Positions 13,488 to 21,051 of a stretch of 21,365 nt of DNA are shown piece by piece (position 1 is the first letter of the stretch; every line of letters starts with the position of its first letter). The position numbers and the translations under genes were made by a program. The notes beneath the pieces were generated by a model. It made no database searches. It saw only the letters and a program-made list of their open reading frames with translations, and was not told where the DNA came from. The DNA comes from Pseudomonadota bacterium (GTDB lineage Bacteria > Myxococcota_A > Polyangia > Polyangiales > Polyangiaceae), in assembly GCA_023402175.1 (NCBI GenBank), contig JAEXCN010000163.1, positions 1-21,365 of the forward strand, given 5' to 3'.

Positions 13488-14698
13488 TTCTCCTCGCGAT
13501 CGCTGGACTCTCTGGCGCCGTCACTCAAGCGAGCTGCGCCCAAACCGACGCGATCGTCGCGTGGGATGGTTTGGACGCCGCGACGTCGGTTGATTCCGGG
13601 CCGCCCCTCGTACCGACTGCGCCGGCAGACGCATGCGCGCCTCTCGGTTGCAACAAGGTGGACGTCCTTCTCGTGGTCGACAACTCGCTGTCGATGGGGG
13701 GCGCGCAGCGGAGGTTGAAGGAAGCGACCCCGGCGTTCCTCAAACAGCTGATGACGAAGCTCGAGCGCACCGACTTCCACCTGATGGTCGTCGATACCGA
13801 TGCTGGGGGCTACGAGAAGACCTGCAATCGCTTGTGTCCCAGAGTCGGGTTCGACGCAGCGCTCGACGAGCTCCAGGGTCTGTGCGCCGGCTTCCCGTGT
13901 GCCTCGATCTCCGAACGCAGCCTGTGCGACTCGACGCTCGGCGCGGGCGTCGTGTATCCGGTCGGAGGAAACTCGGCCAACCGCAATTGCAACTTCCCTG
14001 AGGGCCGTCGTTATCTCACCTCGAAAGACGAGAATCTGGAGGAGCGTTTCTTGTGCAGCGCTGCCGTCGGCACGATGGGTGACGGCAACGAGCGCCCCAT
14101 CGGCGCCATGCTTGCGGCGCTCGACGTAGAGAACCAGAAGGGCGGCTGCAACGAAGGGTTCTTGCGCGACGACGCGCTACTCGTCGTGGTGATTGTGAGC
14201 GATGCAGGCTCGACGGCGGCGGAGCTCGAAAGCACGAAGGCTCAGGAGTGGCGACAGCAGCTGCTCGACCTGAAGTGCGGAAGGCCAGAAGGTGTCGTCG
14301 TGATGACCGTCACCCATGACGGCGCGCAGACGGCGCCCTGGTATGCGAGTCTCGAGCTCGGAATCTCGGTCGTGGGATACGAGAACGACCTGAAGGCTCA
14401 GTGGAGGGACTACTGCACTCTCGTCCCCGGAGACGCGTGCTGCTGCACGACGACGTGCCCGGACCCCCTGCCAATCGACTGCTTCCCCGATTCGACCCCT
14501 CGCGCATGCGCGGAGTGCGCGAACAAGCCGCCCCCGATGGATCACTGCTGGTTCGCATTCACGGGGTACGGAACGCCGCTCGTGCGCTTCGCCGAGGCGT
14601 TCGGCGAACGCGGCGTGCATCGCGAGATCTGTGACGACTTCAGCGGCATTCTCGACGGCACGATCGAAGCCGTCAGGAAAGCCTGCGACGTGTTCTGA
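13466..14698 (+). CDS. Secreted Cys-rich VWA-type protein
   Basis: The protein has 410 residues. The signal peptide (IRPLILLAIAGLSGAV) ends in TQASC; the Cys suggests a lipoprotein but Gln at -3 is a poor lipobox, so signal peptidase I cleavage is also possible. A von Willebrand factor A domain begins near 64 (KVDVLLVVDNSLSM) with the metal-site DxSxS at 72-76, a helix after it, and strands FHLMVVDTD and LLVVVIVSDAGS. The middle and C-terminal parts are Cys-rich (CCCTTTCPDPLPIDCF, CAECANKP). Such proteins bind ligands through a metal ion at the surface. ATG 13466 lies inside the preceding gene with GAGGTG upstream, so its translation is coupled to the sigma/anti-sigma pair. It could be part of the signal-sensing device or a first output. 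Confidence 0.82.
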   Translation: MQRIRPLILLAIAGLSGAVTQASCAQTDAIVAWDGLDAATSVDSGPPLVPTAPADACAPLGCNKVDVLLVVDNSLSMGGAQRRLKEATPAFLKQLMTKLERTDFHLMVVDTDAGGYEKTCNRLCPRVGFDAALDELQGLCAGFPCASISERSLCDSTLGAGVVYPVGGNSANRNCNFPEGRRYLTSKDENLEERFLCSAAVGTMGDGNERPIGAMLAALDVENQKGGCNEGFLRDDALLVVVIVSDAGSTAAELESTKAQEWRQQLLDLKCGRPEGVVVMTVTHDGAQTAPWYASLELGISVVGYENDLKAQWRDYCTLVPGDACCCTTTCPDPLPIDCFPDSTPRACAECANKPPPMDHCWFAFTGYGTPLVRFAEAFGERGVHREICDDFSGILDGTIEAVRKACDVF

Positions 14699-14711
14699 CC
14701 GCGCAACGCGA

Positions 14712-14731
14712 GCGTTCGTCGCCGACGACGC
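14712..14731. terminator. Hairpin after the VWA gene
   Basis: TCGTCG-C-CGACGA with flanking GCG/CGC (one bulged T) starts 13 bases after the VWA stop. There is no T-run and the central loop is tight, so some inner pairs must open. It may end the sigma operon before the RCC1 gene, whose start is 257 bases on. The rest of 14732-14954 shows no gene. Confidence 0.28.
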
Positions 14732-14954
14732 GGCGGCCACGAGGCCCCTTCGCGTCACCGCCGATTCGACGTGATCGGCATCGCGAAAGCTGGAGACTCA
14801 GCACGCGAGCGCGCCCTGGCGCACGTACGCACGGAAACTATCGCTCGAGAGCCCGCTCTGCAGCAGAGCATCGCATTCGCATGTCCGCGAATCGCCACAC
14901 TCTGAAGACACGCAATCAACATATCGAATCTCACCCATGGCCAGGAGTATCGTC

Positions 14955-16901
14955 ATGAGAAAAGCGCGAGTGGCAAGCGCAGCGTGGCCGGTGTCTGCGT
15001 TCACCCTTGCCCTTCTGCTCGGCGCATGCGCCGACGATGTGTCGAGCGCGTCGAACGACGCGAGCGTCCCGAGCGTCCCGGGTAATGGCGATGCCGGCAT
15101 CATCGACAGCGACGCAGGCGCCCGCGTGTGTGAGGAGGGGACCTGGGACGACCATGGCTGCGTCGCTTGGTCGACGTGCGCACCCGGCACCCACGTCGCA
15201 AACCTTCCGTCGGCGACCACCGATCGGCGATGTGAAGCGTGCGCGAGCGGCACCTTCAGTGCGACGCCCAATGCGGAGGGCTGTACCCCTTGGAAGAGCT
15301 GCACACCAGGCAGCCGCGTGAGCAGTCCCGGAAGCTCTCGCGCCGATCGACAATGTGAACCGTGCGCAGAAGGCACGTACGCTTCGTCCGCGAACCAGGA
15401 CGCGTGCCTTCCGAGCGGCGCCTGCGCTGCGGGGACGGTGCAAACGAAGGCTGGAACGGCAGCATCGGCAGCCATATGCGCAACCTGCGAGGTTGGGAGT
15501 CATTGCGCCGGAGGTTCGACGCCCAAGCAGACATGCGCGGGCGGCACCTGGGATCACGACGGCAATCCGGCGACGGCCTGCGTCGCGTGGACGGAATGCA
15601 TCGCGGGACAGGCGGTCGCCACGAGCGGCAGCGCCACGATGAATCAGACGTGCACCGACTGCGCGAACGAGACCTTCAGTACGGCGAGCAACGCCGCAAG
15701 TTGTCAGGCCTGGACCACCTGCCTGCCGGGAAGCTTCGTGAGCCTCACCGGCACGTCGGTCACGGATCGCGCGTGTACGCCCTGCCCCGCCGGACAGTCG
15801 AGCACGACCACGAACGCCGCCACGTGCTCTAGCGAGACCGTCGGCAACGTGGCCGGGCTCGCCGCTGGCACGGGTCACACCTGCGCGCGCTTCACGGACG
15901 GATCTCTACGCTGCTGGGGCGCCAACCTCGACGGGCAGCTCGGCGACGGAACGACGACGAGCAAGCCTACCCCCACCGTCATCTCCGGGCTCTCCGGCGT
16001 CGCGGGACTCACCGCAGGGGCCGCTCACACGTGCGCCAACCTCACCGACGGCGCAGTCGCCTGCTGGGGCGGCAACCTCCATGGGCAGCTCGGCGATGGA
16101 TCGACGGCGAGCACGCTGACCCCCACCATCATCCCGAACCTCTCCGGGGTTGCTGCGCTCGCCCCCGCAGGCGTCTATCACACCTGCGCGCGCCTCACCG
16201 ACGGCACCGTCCGCTGTTGGGGACGCAACAACTTCGGCCAGCTCGGCGACGGGACGACGACGGACCAGCCGAGCCCCACCGTCGTCCCGAATCTCTCCGG
16301 AGTCAGCGCGCTCGCCTCCGGCAGCTACCACACGTGCGCGCTGCTCACCGACGGCACCGTGCGCTGCTGGGGCTGGAACACCAACGGCCAGCTCGGCGAC
16401 GGGACGACGACGAACAGGTCGACCCCCACCGTCGTCCCGAATCTCTCGGGCGTCACCCACCTCGCCGCGGGCGGCTATCACACGTGCGCGCGCCTCGGCG
16501 ATGGGACCGTGCACTGCTGGGGCTCGAACAGCAGCGGCCAGCTCGGCGACGGAACGACGACCGACAGGCCGAGCCCCACCGTCGTGCCCGACCTCGCCGA
16601 CGTCGCCGGCCTCGCCGCGGCCGCCGATGGCTATCACACCTGCGCGAACCTCGGCGATGGCTCGGTGCGCTGCTGGGGCTCGAACTTCACTGGCGAGCTC
16701 GGCGACGGAACGACGACGGACAGGCCGCTTCCCACCGCCGTGCCGGGGCTCACCGGCGTCGCTGATCTCGTCGCGGGATCGAGCTCCAGCTGCGCGCGGC
16801 TCACCGGCGGCTCCGTCCTCTGCTGGGGATTCAACGGCCATGGCCAGCTCGGCGACGGAACGACGACGCGTAGGCTCTCACCGGCGCTCGTCGCTTGGTA
16901 G
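14955..16901 (+). CDS. Lipoprotein with TNFR-like Cys repeats and 7-blade RCC1 propeller
   Basis: The protein has 648 residues. Signal peptide with lipobox LGAC (C25). After a Ser/Asp-rich linker, residues about 58-295 hold Cys-rich repeats of the kind C-x-A-W-x-x-C-x-P-G-x-x-V ... D-R-x-C-x-x-C-x-x-G-T-F-S ... N-A-x-x-C, resembling TNFR/ephrin-receptor-like modules. Residues 299-648 are exactly seven RCC1 repeats of about 50 residues, each with H-T-C-A-x-L-x-D-G-[TS]-V-x-C-W-G-x-N-x-x-G-Q-L-G-D-G-T-T-T; the gene stops right after the seventh, so the propeller is complete. ATG 14955 is chosen because AGGAG lies seven bases upstream and the lipobox spacing fits; ATG 14937 lacks one. Surface recognition or scaffold role is inferred. 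Same strand as the sigma operon, separated by 256 bp. Confidence 0.9.
   Translation: MRKARVASAAWPVSAFTLALLLGACADDVSSASNDASVPSVPGNGDAGIIDSDAGARVCEEGTWDDHGCVAWSTCAPGTHVANLPSATTDRRCEACASGTFSATPNAEGCTPWKSCTPGSRVSSPGSSRADRQCEPCAEGTYASSANQDACLPSGACAAGTVQTKAGTAASAAICATCEVGSHCAGGSTPKQTCAGGTWDHDGNPATACVAWTECIAGQAVATSGSATMNQTCTDCANETFSTASNAASCQAWTTCLPGSFVSLTGTSVTDRACTPCPAGQSSTTTNAATCSSETVGNVAGLAAGTGHTCARFTDGSLRCWGANLDGQLGDGTTTSKPTPTVISGLSGVAGLTAGAAHTCANLTDGAVACWGGNLHGQLGDGSTASTLTPTIIPNLSGVAALAPAGVYHTCARLTDGTVRCWGRNNFGQLGDGTTTDQPSPTVVPNLSGVSALASGSYHTCALLTDGTVRCWGWNTNGQLGDGTTTNRSTPTVVPNLSGVTHLAAGGYHTCARLGDGTVHCWGSNSSGQLGDGTTTDRPSPTVVPDLADVAGLAAAADGYHTCANLGDGSVRCWGSNFTGELGDGTTTDRPLPTAVPGLTGVADLVAGSSSSCARLTGGSVLCWGFNGHGQLGDGTTTRRLSPALVAW
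15849..16898 (+). repeat. Seven ~150-bp RCC1-coding repeats
   Basis: The units start near 15849, 15999, 16149, 16302, 16452, 16602 and 16758. Stretches such as CAGCTCGGCGACGGRACGACGACG recur nearly unchanged in all, and units 3-6 are the closest to one another at DNA level, which points to recent duplication or gene conversion. Units 3 and 6 carry one and two extra codons ahead of the YHTC motif. Confidence 0.88.
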
Positions 16902-16991
16902 CGAGACCCGCGCACCAGCTGGTCCTCCAGTCCCAGTGAGGCCCGAACGCTGAACGAGCATCGAAGACCGGGCAATTCCGACATCGAGCAA

Positions 16992-17015
16992 GAAGCGACG
17001 ATGCGAGATCGCTTC
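16992..17015. promoter_or_regulatory. 7-10-7 inverted repeat ahead of the 17041 gene
   Basis: GAAGCGA and TCGCTTC form a perfect 7-base inverted repeat with a 10-base spacer, ending 25 bases before ATG 17041 and 90 bases past the RCC1 stop. It could be an operator or a weak transcript hairpin. A CATCTAGAG stretch just ahead of the ATG is the only AT-richer promoter-like segment. Confidence 0.3.
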
Positions 17016-17040
17016 ATCGGGCGTGGCTTCATCTAGAGTG

Positions 17041-18063
17041 ATGCCCATGCTCGGACTCGCCCGGACCGTTACGACGATCGGGGTGATCCTCGCCATCTCT
17101 TCATCCACGACGAGCACGCGCGCCGCGCCGGCGAAGGTGCACATCGATTGGCCCACCGTGCCGGGCTGCCCGGATGCAAAGAGCGTCGTCGAGCGCGCTC
17201 AGCGCGAGATGGCCCGCGCGGCAGCACTCGACACGGTGCTCGCCCGAGCCGAGATCCAGCCTCCGGCAACCGCCGATGATCCGTGGCGGGTCTGGATTCG
17301 GACGCGAACGATCCGCGGAGCCGGAGAGCGTACGCTCGAGGCCGACACCTGCGCGGAGCTCGCGCGCGCGTCCGCGCTTCTCGTGGCGCTCGCGGCGGCT
17401 CGCGCGCCGACACCTGCGCGCAGCGGAGACATCGCCGAGCTCGTGCCGTCGGCTGATTGGACACCCGCGCCCGAGCCGCTGGCGCTGACGCGGCCGATCG
17501 AATTGCCGCAGGAGACGCGGCCGTCGGCTCCACGCGAGGAGAGGAGCGCTCGTTTCGTCGTGAGCGGAGGGACTTGGACAGGAGCAGGCCTTCTTCCGTC
17601 GCTCGCCTGGGGACCGCTCCTCGCCGGAAGCTACGAGCTCGGGCCGCTCCGCGCGCGCCTCGCCGTGCGCGCCGCTCTACCGCAGGATTCATCCTTGGCG
17701 ACGCTGGGGGCGACCTTCGACGCCGTCGGCGTGGGAGCCGATCTCTGCGGAGCAGGCGCTCTCGTGCGCGTAGCGGCCTTCACCACGCACGCGTGCGGGG
17801 GTGTCGAGGTCGATGCCATCCGGGCACGAGGCAAAGGCCTCGTGACGGCGGACGCCGTTCGCGCGGAAGTAGTTCCATACTTCGGTCTCGGCGCCGCGTG
17901 GTCGCCCGCTCGAAGCGCTCGGATCGGTCTCGACCTCCGCGCGGGCCCCACCCTTCTCCAGCCATCGTTCGCCGTCGTATCCGCAGCGGAAGGTGTACGG
18001 CGGCTCCACCAGCCCCCCGACGCGCGGGTCGAAGGCGTCCTCACGTGCGGTCTCGTGTTCTGA
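17041..18063 (+). CDS. Exported protein, probable outer-membrane beta-barrel C-terminus
   Basis: The protein has 340 residues. A signal peptide (LARTVTTIGVILAISSS, cleavage near AA-PA at 29) is followed by VHIDWPTVPGCPDAKSVVER, an alpha/beta N-terminal module with a Cys pair (C43 and the DTCAELA Cys), a Pro-rich spacer (about 130-175), then alternating strands from about 180 to the end (RFVVSGGTWTGAGLLPSLAW, GPLRARLAVRAAL, PYFGLGAAWSPA, IGLDLRAGPTLL) ending in an aromatic residue, as expected of an outer-membrane barrel. I do not recognise a named family, though proteins of this layout occur near ECF sigma genes in myxobacteria. The start is ATG 17041 (no strong ribosome site; 17047 is possible). 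Downstream of the RCC1 lipoprotein on the same strand; convergent with the protease gene. Confidence 0.68.
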   Translation: MPMLGLARTVTTIGVILAISSSTTSTRAAPAKVHIDWPTVPGCPDAKSVVERAQREMARAAALDTVLARAEIQPPATADDPWRVWIRTRTIRGAGERTLEADTCAELARASALLVALAAARAPTPARSGDIAELVPSADWTPAPEPLALTRPIELPQETRPSAPREERSARFVVSGGTWTGAGLLPSLAWGPLLAGSYELGPLRARLAVRAALPQDSSLATLGATFDAVGVGADLCGAGALVRVAAFTTHACGGVEVDAIRARGKGLVTADAVRAEVVPYFGLGAAWSPARSARIGLDLRAGPTLLQPSFAVVSAAEGVRRLHQPPDARVEGVLTCGLVF

Positions 18064-18079
18064 GCCATTCGTGCCCCGC

Positions 18080-18093
18080 GCCGCGCTCGCGGC
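18080..18093. terminator. GCCGC-GCTC-GCGGC hairpin between convergent genes
   Basis: A 5-bp GC stem with a four-base loop lies in the 90-bp space between the ends of the 17041 gene and the protease gene. There is no T-run. Position favours a shared transcript end; the stem is short enough to occur by chance. Confidence 0.25.
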
Positions 18094-18153
18094 CACTGAG
18101 CGAGGTGAGCTGCGATTCGCACTCTGGGCGTCGGTGTTCATGCCCGAGCCCTC

Positions 18154-19062
18154 TTACGGGGTCCGTGAGATGGCGGCTTCCGCATCGATGCGTGCCTTCA
18201 TCGCCGCGTCGATCCGCACGGCGACGGTGCGATGATCGGCCAGCGCGGGGTCGGTCGGCGTCCCCTGCTGACGAAGAAGGTTCAGCTTCGTGTACACGAC
18301 GCCGACGACTCGTCCCTCGCGGTCCAGGACCGGACCTCCCGAGTTTCCGTTGAACGCGAGATTCGAGATCACCATGCCCCGACCATCGAGCTTCAGCACC
18401 CTCCCCGACGACACGAGCGGGTAGCGCGGCGAGAGCCGGTTCAACTCGCTCTCGTTCAGAATGCCCAGGAACGATGGTTGACCGACGATGAAGACCTCCT
18501 CTCCCACTTGGACGTCCGTGCGAACCTCGAGCGTGCTCCCGTTCGAAGGACCGGCGACGACGCCAATGTCGAACGCCTCGGCGACGGGCACCTTGTCGAC
18601 GCACGTCGTCATCCGGACCTCGTTGAGCTTGCACGCCGCGGACTGCGGATGTCCGCCCAGAAACAGGAACGTCCCGCACTCGCCACGGTCGATGCTTGCT
18701 CCCGGTTCGGCAAACTCGAACTCCGCAGCGTAGCAGTCGGGCGGTGGTCCCGAACCGCCGTTCGCCTGACGGACGTGCAGCGCCGTCAAATGCCACCCAG
18801 GAACTACCTCCGTCGCCCCGAGCTCGTAGGCGCGATCGACCCTGGCGCGATCGAACGGCCACTCCGTGTCGAGGAGGGGGAGGAACAGCTTCTCGACGCA
18901 GCCGAGGCTCGGCCGGTTCGGATCGCAGTCTGGAAGATCATCGATCGTCAGGTACGGCTTCGTCGTCTCTTCGCGACACGACGCAACGCATGTCAGCGCG
19001 CCAGCGGCCACGGCGAGGCTTGCGAGCTGCCGTATCGAAAGTCTGGAGCAGAGGGCGAACAT
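18154..19062 (-). CDS. Lipoprotein trypsin-like (S1-fold) protease
   Basis: The protein has 302 residues. Signal peptide with lipobox VASC (C29). The catalytic triad can be placed at H96 (HLTALHV), D165 (AFDIGVV) and S241 (GNSGGPVLD), with oxyanion-loop spacing as in trypsin_2/S1 peptidases. The His motif is TALH without the following Cys, and GNSGGP replaces the GDSGGP of classical trypsins, as in V8-like or HtrA-type enzymes. Six or more other cysteines sit in the first half (PDCDPNRPSLGC, PPPDC, GECG, SAACK, MTTCV). The C-terminus has a regulatory-looking AVRIDAAMKARIDAEAAI helix. The start is ATG 19062; the ribosome site is poor (GCGAG). Divergent from the small lipoprotein gene across 200 bp, which holds a GCCACG-8-CGTGGC inverted repeat (19144-19163). 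Confidence 0.84.
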   Translation of the reverse strand: MFALCSRLSIRQLASLAVAAGALTCVASCREETTKPYLTIDDLPDCDPNRPSLGCVEKLFLPLLDTEWPFDRARVDRAYELGATEVVPGWHLTALHVRQANGGSGPPPDCYAAEFEFAEPGASIDRGECGTFLFLGGHPQSAACKLNEVRMTTCVDKVPVAEAFDIGVVAGPSNGSTLEVRTDVQVGEEVFIVGQPSFLGILNESELNRLSPRYPLVSSGRVLKLDGRGMVISNLAFNGNSGGPVLDREGRVVGVVYTKLNLLRQQGTPTDPALADHRTVAVRIDAAMKARIDAEAAISRTP

Positions 19063-19250
19063 CTCGCGAGTCTGATGTCCGCCGTGTTCCGATTCCGTCA
19101 AGAATTCCACGTCGAAGTCCAGTTGTGGCGGACCAGTGCGGGAGCCACGCCGACGCTCGTGGCACGGCGGAACGGTACGACGGTCTACGAGCGCGATGAT
19201 CGGCCGAGAGCTTTTGGATTTCCATCTCTCGCGATCGTTCCGTCGCATTG

Positions 19251-19256
19251 TATGGT
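19251..19256 (+). promoter_or_regulatory. -10 hexamer TATGGT, apparently leaderless start
   Basis: TATGGT ends six bases before ATG 19263 and no Shine-Dalgarno is present, so the transcript would begin at about the start codon. Same geometry as at 6809-6822. Confidence 0.35.
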
Positions 19257-19262
19257 CGCTCG

Positions 19263-19751
19263 ATGAAGTTCTCTGCTTTCGCGATTCTGCTTCTTTTGGC
19301 GGCTTGTTCGTCTGCGGAGGGAAGCGAGTCACCGCGCACGGGCCCATCGTCGTGTGCCGAGGAGCTCGGCGGAGCGTGGAACCTCTCGCTGACGAAAATG
19401 ACGAGCCTCGTGCAGCCCCCGGAGGGTAGCTTCTGTCAAACGCTGATCCATCAGGCGCCGAGCTACCCGGCCCTTGTCTCGGACGATCTTCAAACGCTGA
19501 CGGTGGAATTCGCGCCTGGGCGCAGTAGATCGTTTGAGATTCAGCCCGTTGGTGCGCCGTGCGATGTTCTCGTCGCCATCAAGTCGGAAGTCTCGTACCG
19601 CGAAGGTGGCACGCTGCGGACCACATTCACGCTGCGTCGTCAGTCCGATGGTTCTCTGGCGGGAGAGACTGAGCAGCTTGCGTATGACGACGTGGATGGG
19701 CCGCAAGCTCCCGAGTGCATCTTGACGTTCGCTACGACGGTCACTCGGTAA
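19263..19751 (+). CDS. Small lipoprotein of unknown function
   Basis: The protein has 162 residues. Signal peptide MKFSAFAILLL with lipobox LAAC (C15), then a Ser/Glu linker. The mature part has four cysteines (SSCAEELGGAW, GSFCQTLI, GAPCDVLV, PECILTF) able to form two disulfides, and beta strands (LQTLTVEFAPGRS, RTTFTLRRQSDGSLAGETE), suggesting a small lipocalin-like barrel similar in style to the lipoprotein at 5991-6581, though with no clear sequence relation. The start ATG 19263 gives the normal signal peptide; an ATG 15 codons earlier overlaps the -10 and is unlikely. It is flanked by two proteases pointing away and towards it, so an inhibitor or cofactor role is conceivable but unsupported. 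Confidence 0.72.
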   Translation: MKFSAFAILLLLAACSSAEGSESPRTGPSSCAEELGGAWNLSLTKMTSLVQPPEGSFCQTLIHQAPSYPALVSDDLQTLTVEFAPGRSRSFEIQPVGAPCDVLVAIKSEVSYREGGTLRTTFTLRRQSDGSLAGETEQLAYDDVDGPQAPECILTFATTVTR

Positions 19752-19799
19752 CGGCGACGGAATACAGAGCACAGAAAGCTCGAGCGTATCGCTGACCTT

Positions 19800-19816
19800 C
19801 CGCGACGTTTCCGCGG
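19800..19816. terminator. CCGCG-7-CGCGG hairpin between convergent genes
   Basis: A 5-bp GC stem with loop ACGTTTC lies between the small lipoprotein stop and the protease stop at 19825. It could serve both transcripts; no T-run follows on either strand. Confidence 0.3.
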
Positions 19817-19824
19817 CCGATCGT

Positions 19825-21051
19825 TCAGCGGCGCTTGCGACGGAGGCTCGCGAGAGCGAGGAGACCGAAGACGAACGTGCCCCCGCCGATGCCCGACGTG
19901 GGCGCGGAGCTGCCCGAGCAGCTGGTGCTCGCTGCTGCCGGCGGCGGCGGCTTCGGCGCGCGGCACACCATCGCGTCACCTTCGGCCGTGCAGACGTCAC
20001 CTTCGACGGTGCACGTCTCGGTCGTCGAACAGTCCTCCGCGCAGGTCGTCTCGTTCGCCGCGTCCGGATCGGGGAGACAGAGCGCGGAGCGGCACTCGTC
20101 ACCGCTCGTGCAGGGCTCCTTCGCCTTCAGCTTGCGCGGGTCGGGGCCTCCCTCGACCCAGGGCTCGGCCTCGGCGAGCTCGTAGCCCTTCATGATGAGG
20201 TCCTTGAACGGAGAGACCTTCGTGTAGAGGTTCCGGCCGTCGATGCAGCTGGACGCCGGATCGGTCGTGTCCTGCTCCTGCGTGTTGCCACCGCGCGAGA
20301 CGACGCCGACGACGGCTTTCGACTTCTGCGCGATCGCGGGACCGCCGCTGTCGCCCGAGCAGATCGCTTCGCCGACCTCGAACTCGTTCGGCGGAACGCC
20401 GAAGTCCTCGTTGTCCGGGCCGACGCTCGTGACCTTCACGTTCGTGCGCTGCATGCGCTGGTCGGGCTGCGCGGTCTTCTCCGTGACGCCCCAGCCGACC
20501 GCGGTGATCAGCTCGCCGACTTCGACGTCGCCATCGAGCCGGATCGGCGCGATCTGTGCGCCCTTGACCGGCTCCTTCAGGACGATGAGCGCGATGTCGT
20601 GGTTGCAGAGGTTCTTGCCGCCGTCATCGAGGATCTTCATCCCGACTCCGGCCGGCTCGACCTTTCCACGACCGAAGTCGGGCCGATCCTTCCCCGTGAA
20701 GACGTACATCGTCTCGGGCTTGTGATTCTTTCGGACCGCGCCGGCAGCGACCGGCGTTCCGTCCGCTTTGCAAGCCGCGTACATGTCCGTGTCGCCGACG
20801 CAGTGCCGAGCCGTGAGGACGAGCCGCGGAGCGAGCAACGTTCCGGTGCACTGACCGTACTCCTGGCTTCCCGGGTCGTAGTGCACGAGGAGCACGACGG
20901 CGTCTTGCGACGCATCGGACGGCTTGCCCTTGATGACCGCGCTACGTGCCTTGGCGGTGGTCTCGGCGCTGTCCTCCCCCGAGGACGAGCAAGCAGCGAG
21001 ACAGGTGAAGAGACTGAGCGTGACGACGGGCAGCGCGCGGTTCGCGATCAT
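19825..21051 (-). CDS. S1 protease with both lipobox and MYXO-CTERM-like tail
   Basis: The protein has 408 residues. Signal peptide with lipobox LAAC (C21). A short propeptide ends near ARSAVIKGKPSD (35-46), placed like the activation site of trypsins. The triad is H83 (LTARHC), D152 (HDIALIVL) and S235 (CSGDSGGP). The residue six before the Ser, which sets S1 specificity, is A229 rather than Asp, so cleavage after Lys/Arg is not expected. A Cys-rich region (about 313-364, CTSGDECRSALCLP, CAEDCSTTETC, GDVCTAEG) follows, then a Pro/Ala linker, SCSGSS, a hydrophobic stretch (391-403) and RRKRR: a MYXO-CTERM-type tail. Having two envelope-anchoring signals is odd. ATG 21051 is chosen for AAAGGAA six bases upstream; the longer frame has no signal. 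It is convergent with the small lipoprotein gene. Confidence 0.88.
   Translation of the reverse strand: MIANRALPVVTLSLFTCLAACSSSGEDSAETTAKARSAVIKGKPSDASQDAVVLLVHYDPGSQEYGQCTGTLLAPRLVLTARHCVGDTDMYAACKADGTPVAAGAVRKNHKPETMYVFTGKDRPDFGRGKVEPAGVGMKILDDGGKNLCNHDIALIVLKEPVKGAQIAPIRLDGDVEVGELITAVGWGVTEKTAQPDQRMQRTNVKVTSVGPDNEDFGVPPNEFEVGEAICSGDSGGPAIAQKSKAVVGVVSRGGNTQEQDTTDPASSCIDGRNLYTKVSPFKDLIMKGYELAEAEPWVEGGPDPRKLKAKEPCTSGDECRSALCLPDPDAANETTCAEDCSTTETCTVEGDVCTAEGDAMVCRAPKPPPPAAASTSCSGSSAPTSGIGGGTFVFGLLALASLRRKRR

Noticed and set aside
15906..16841. 311-codon minus-strand repetitive frame
   Set aside because: It only mirrors the RCC1 DNA repeats; product is Arg/Ala/Gly/Val/Glu repeats without a start signal.
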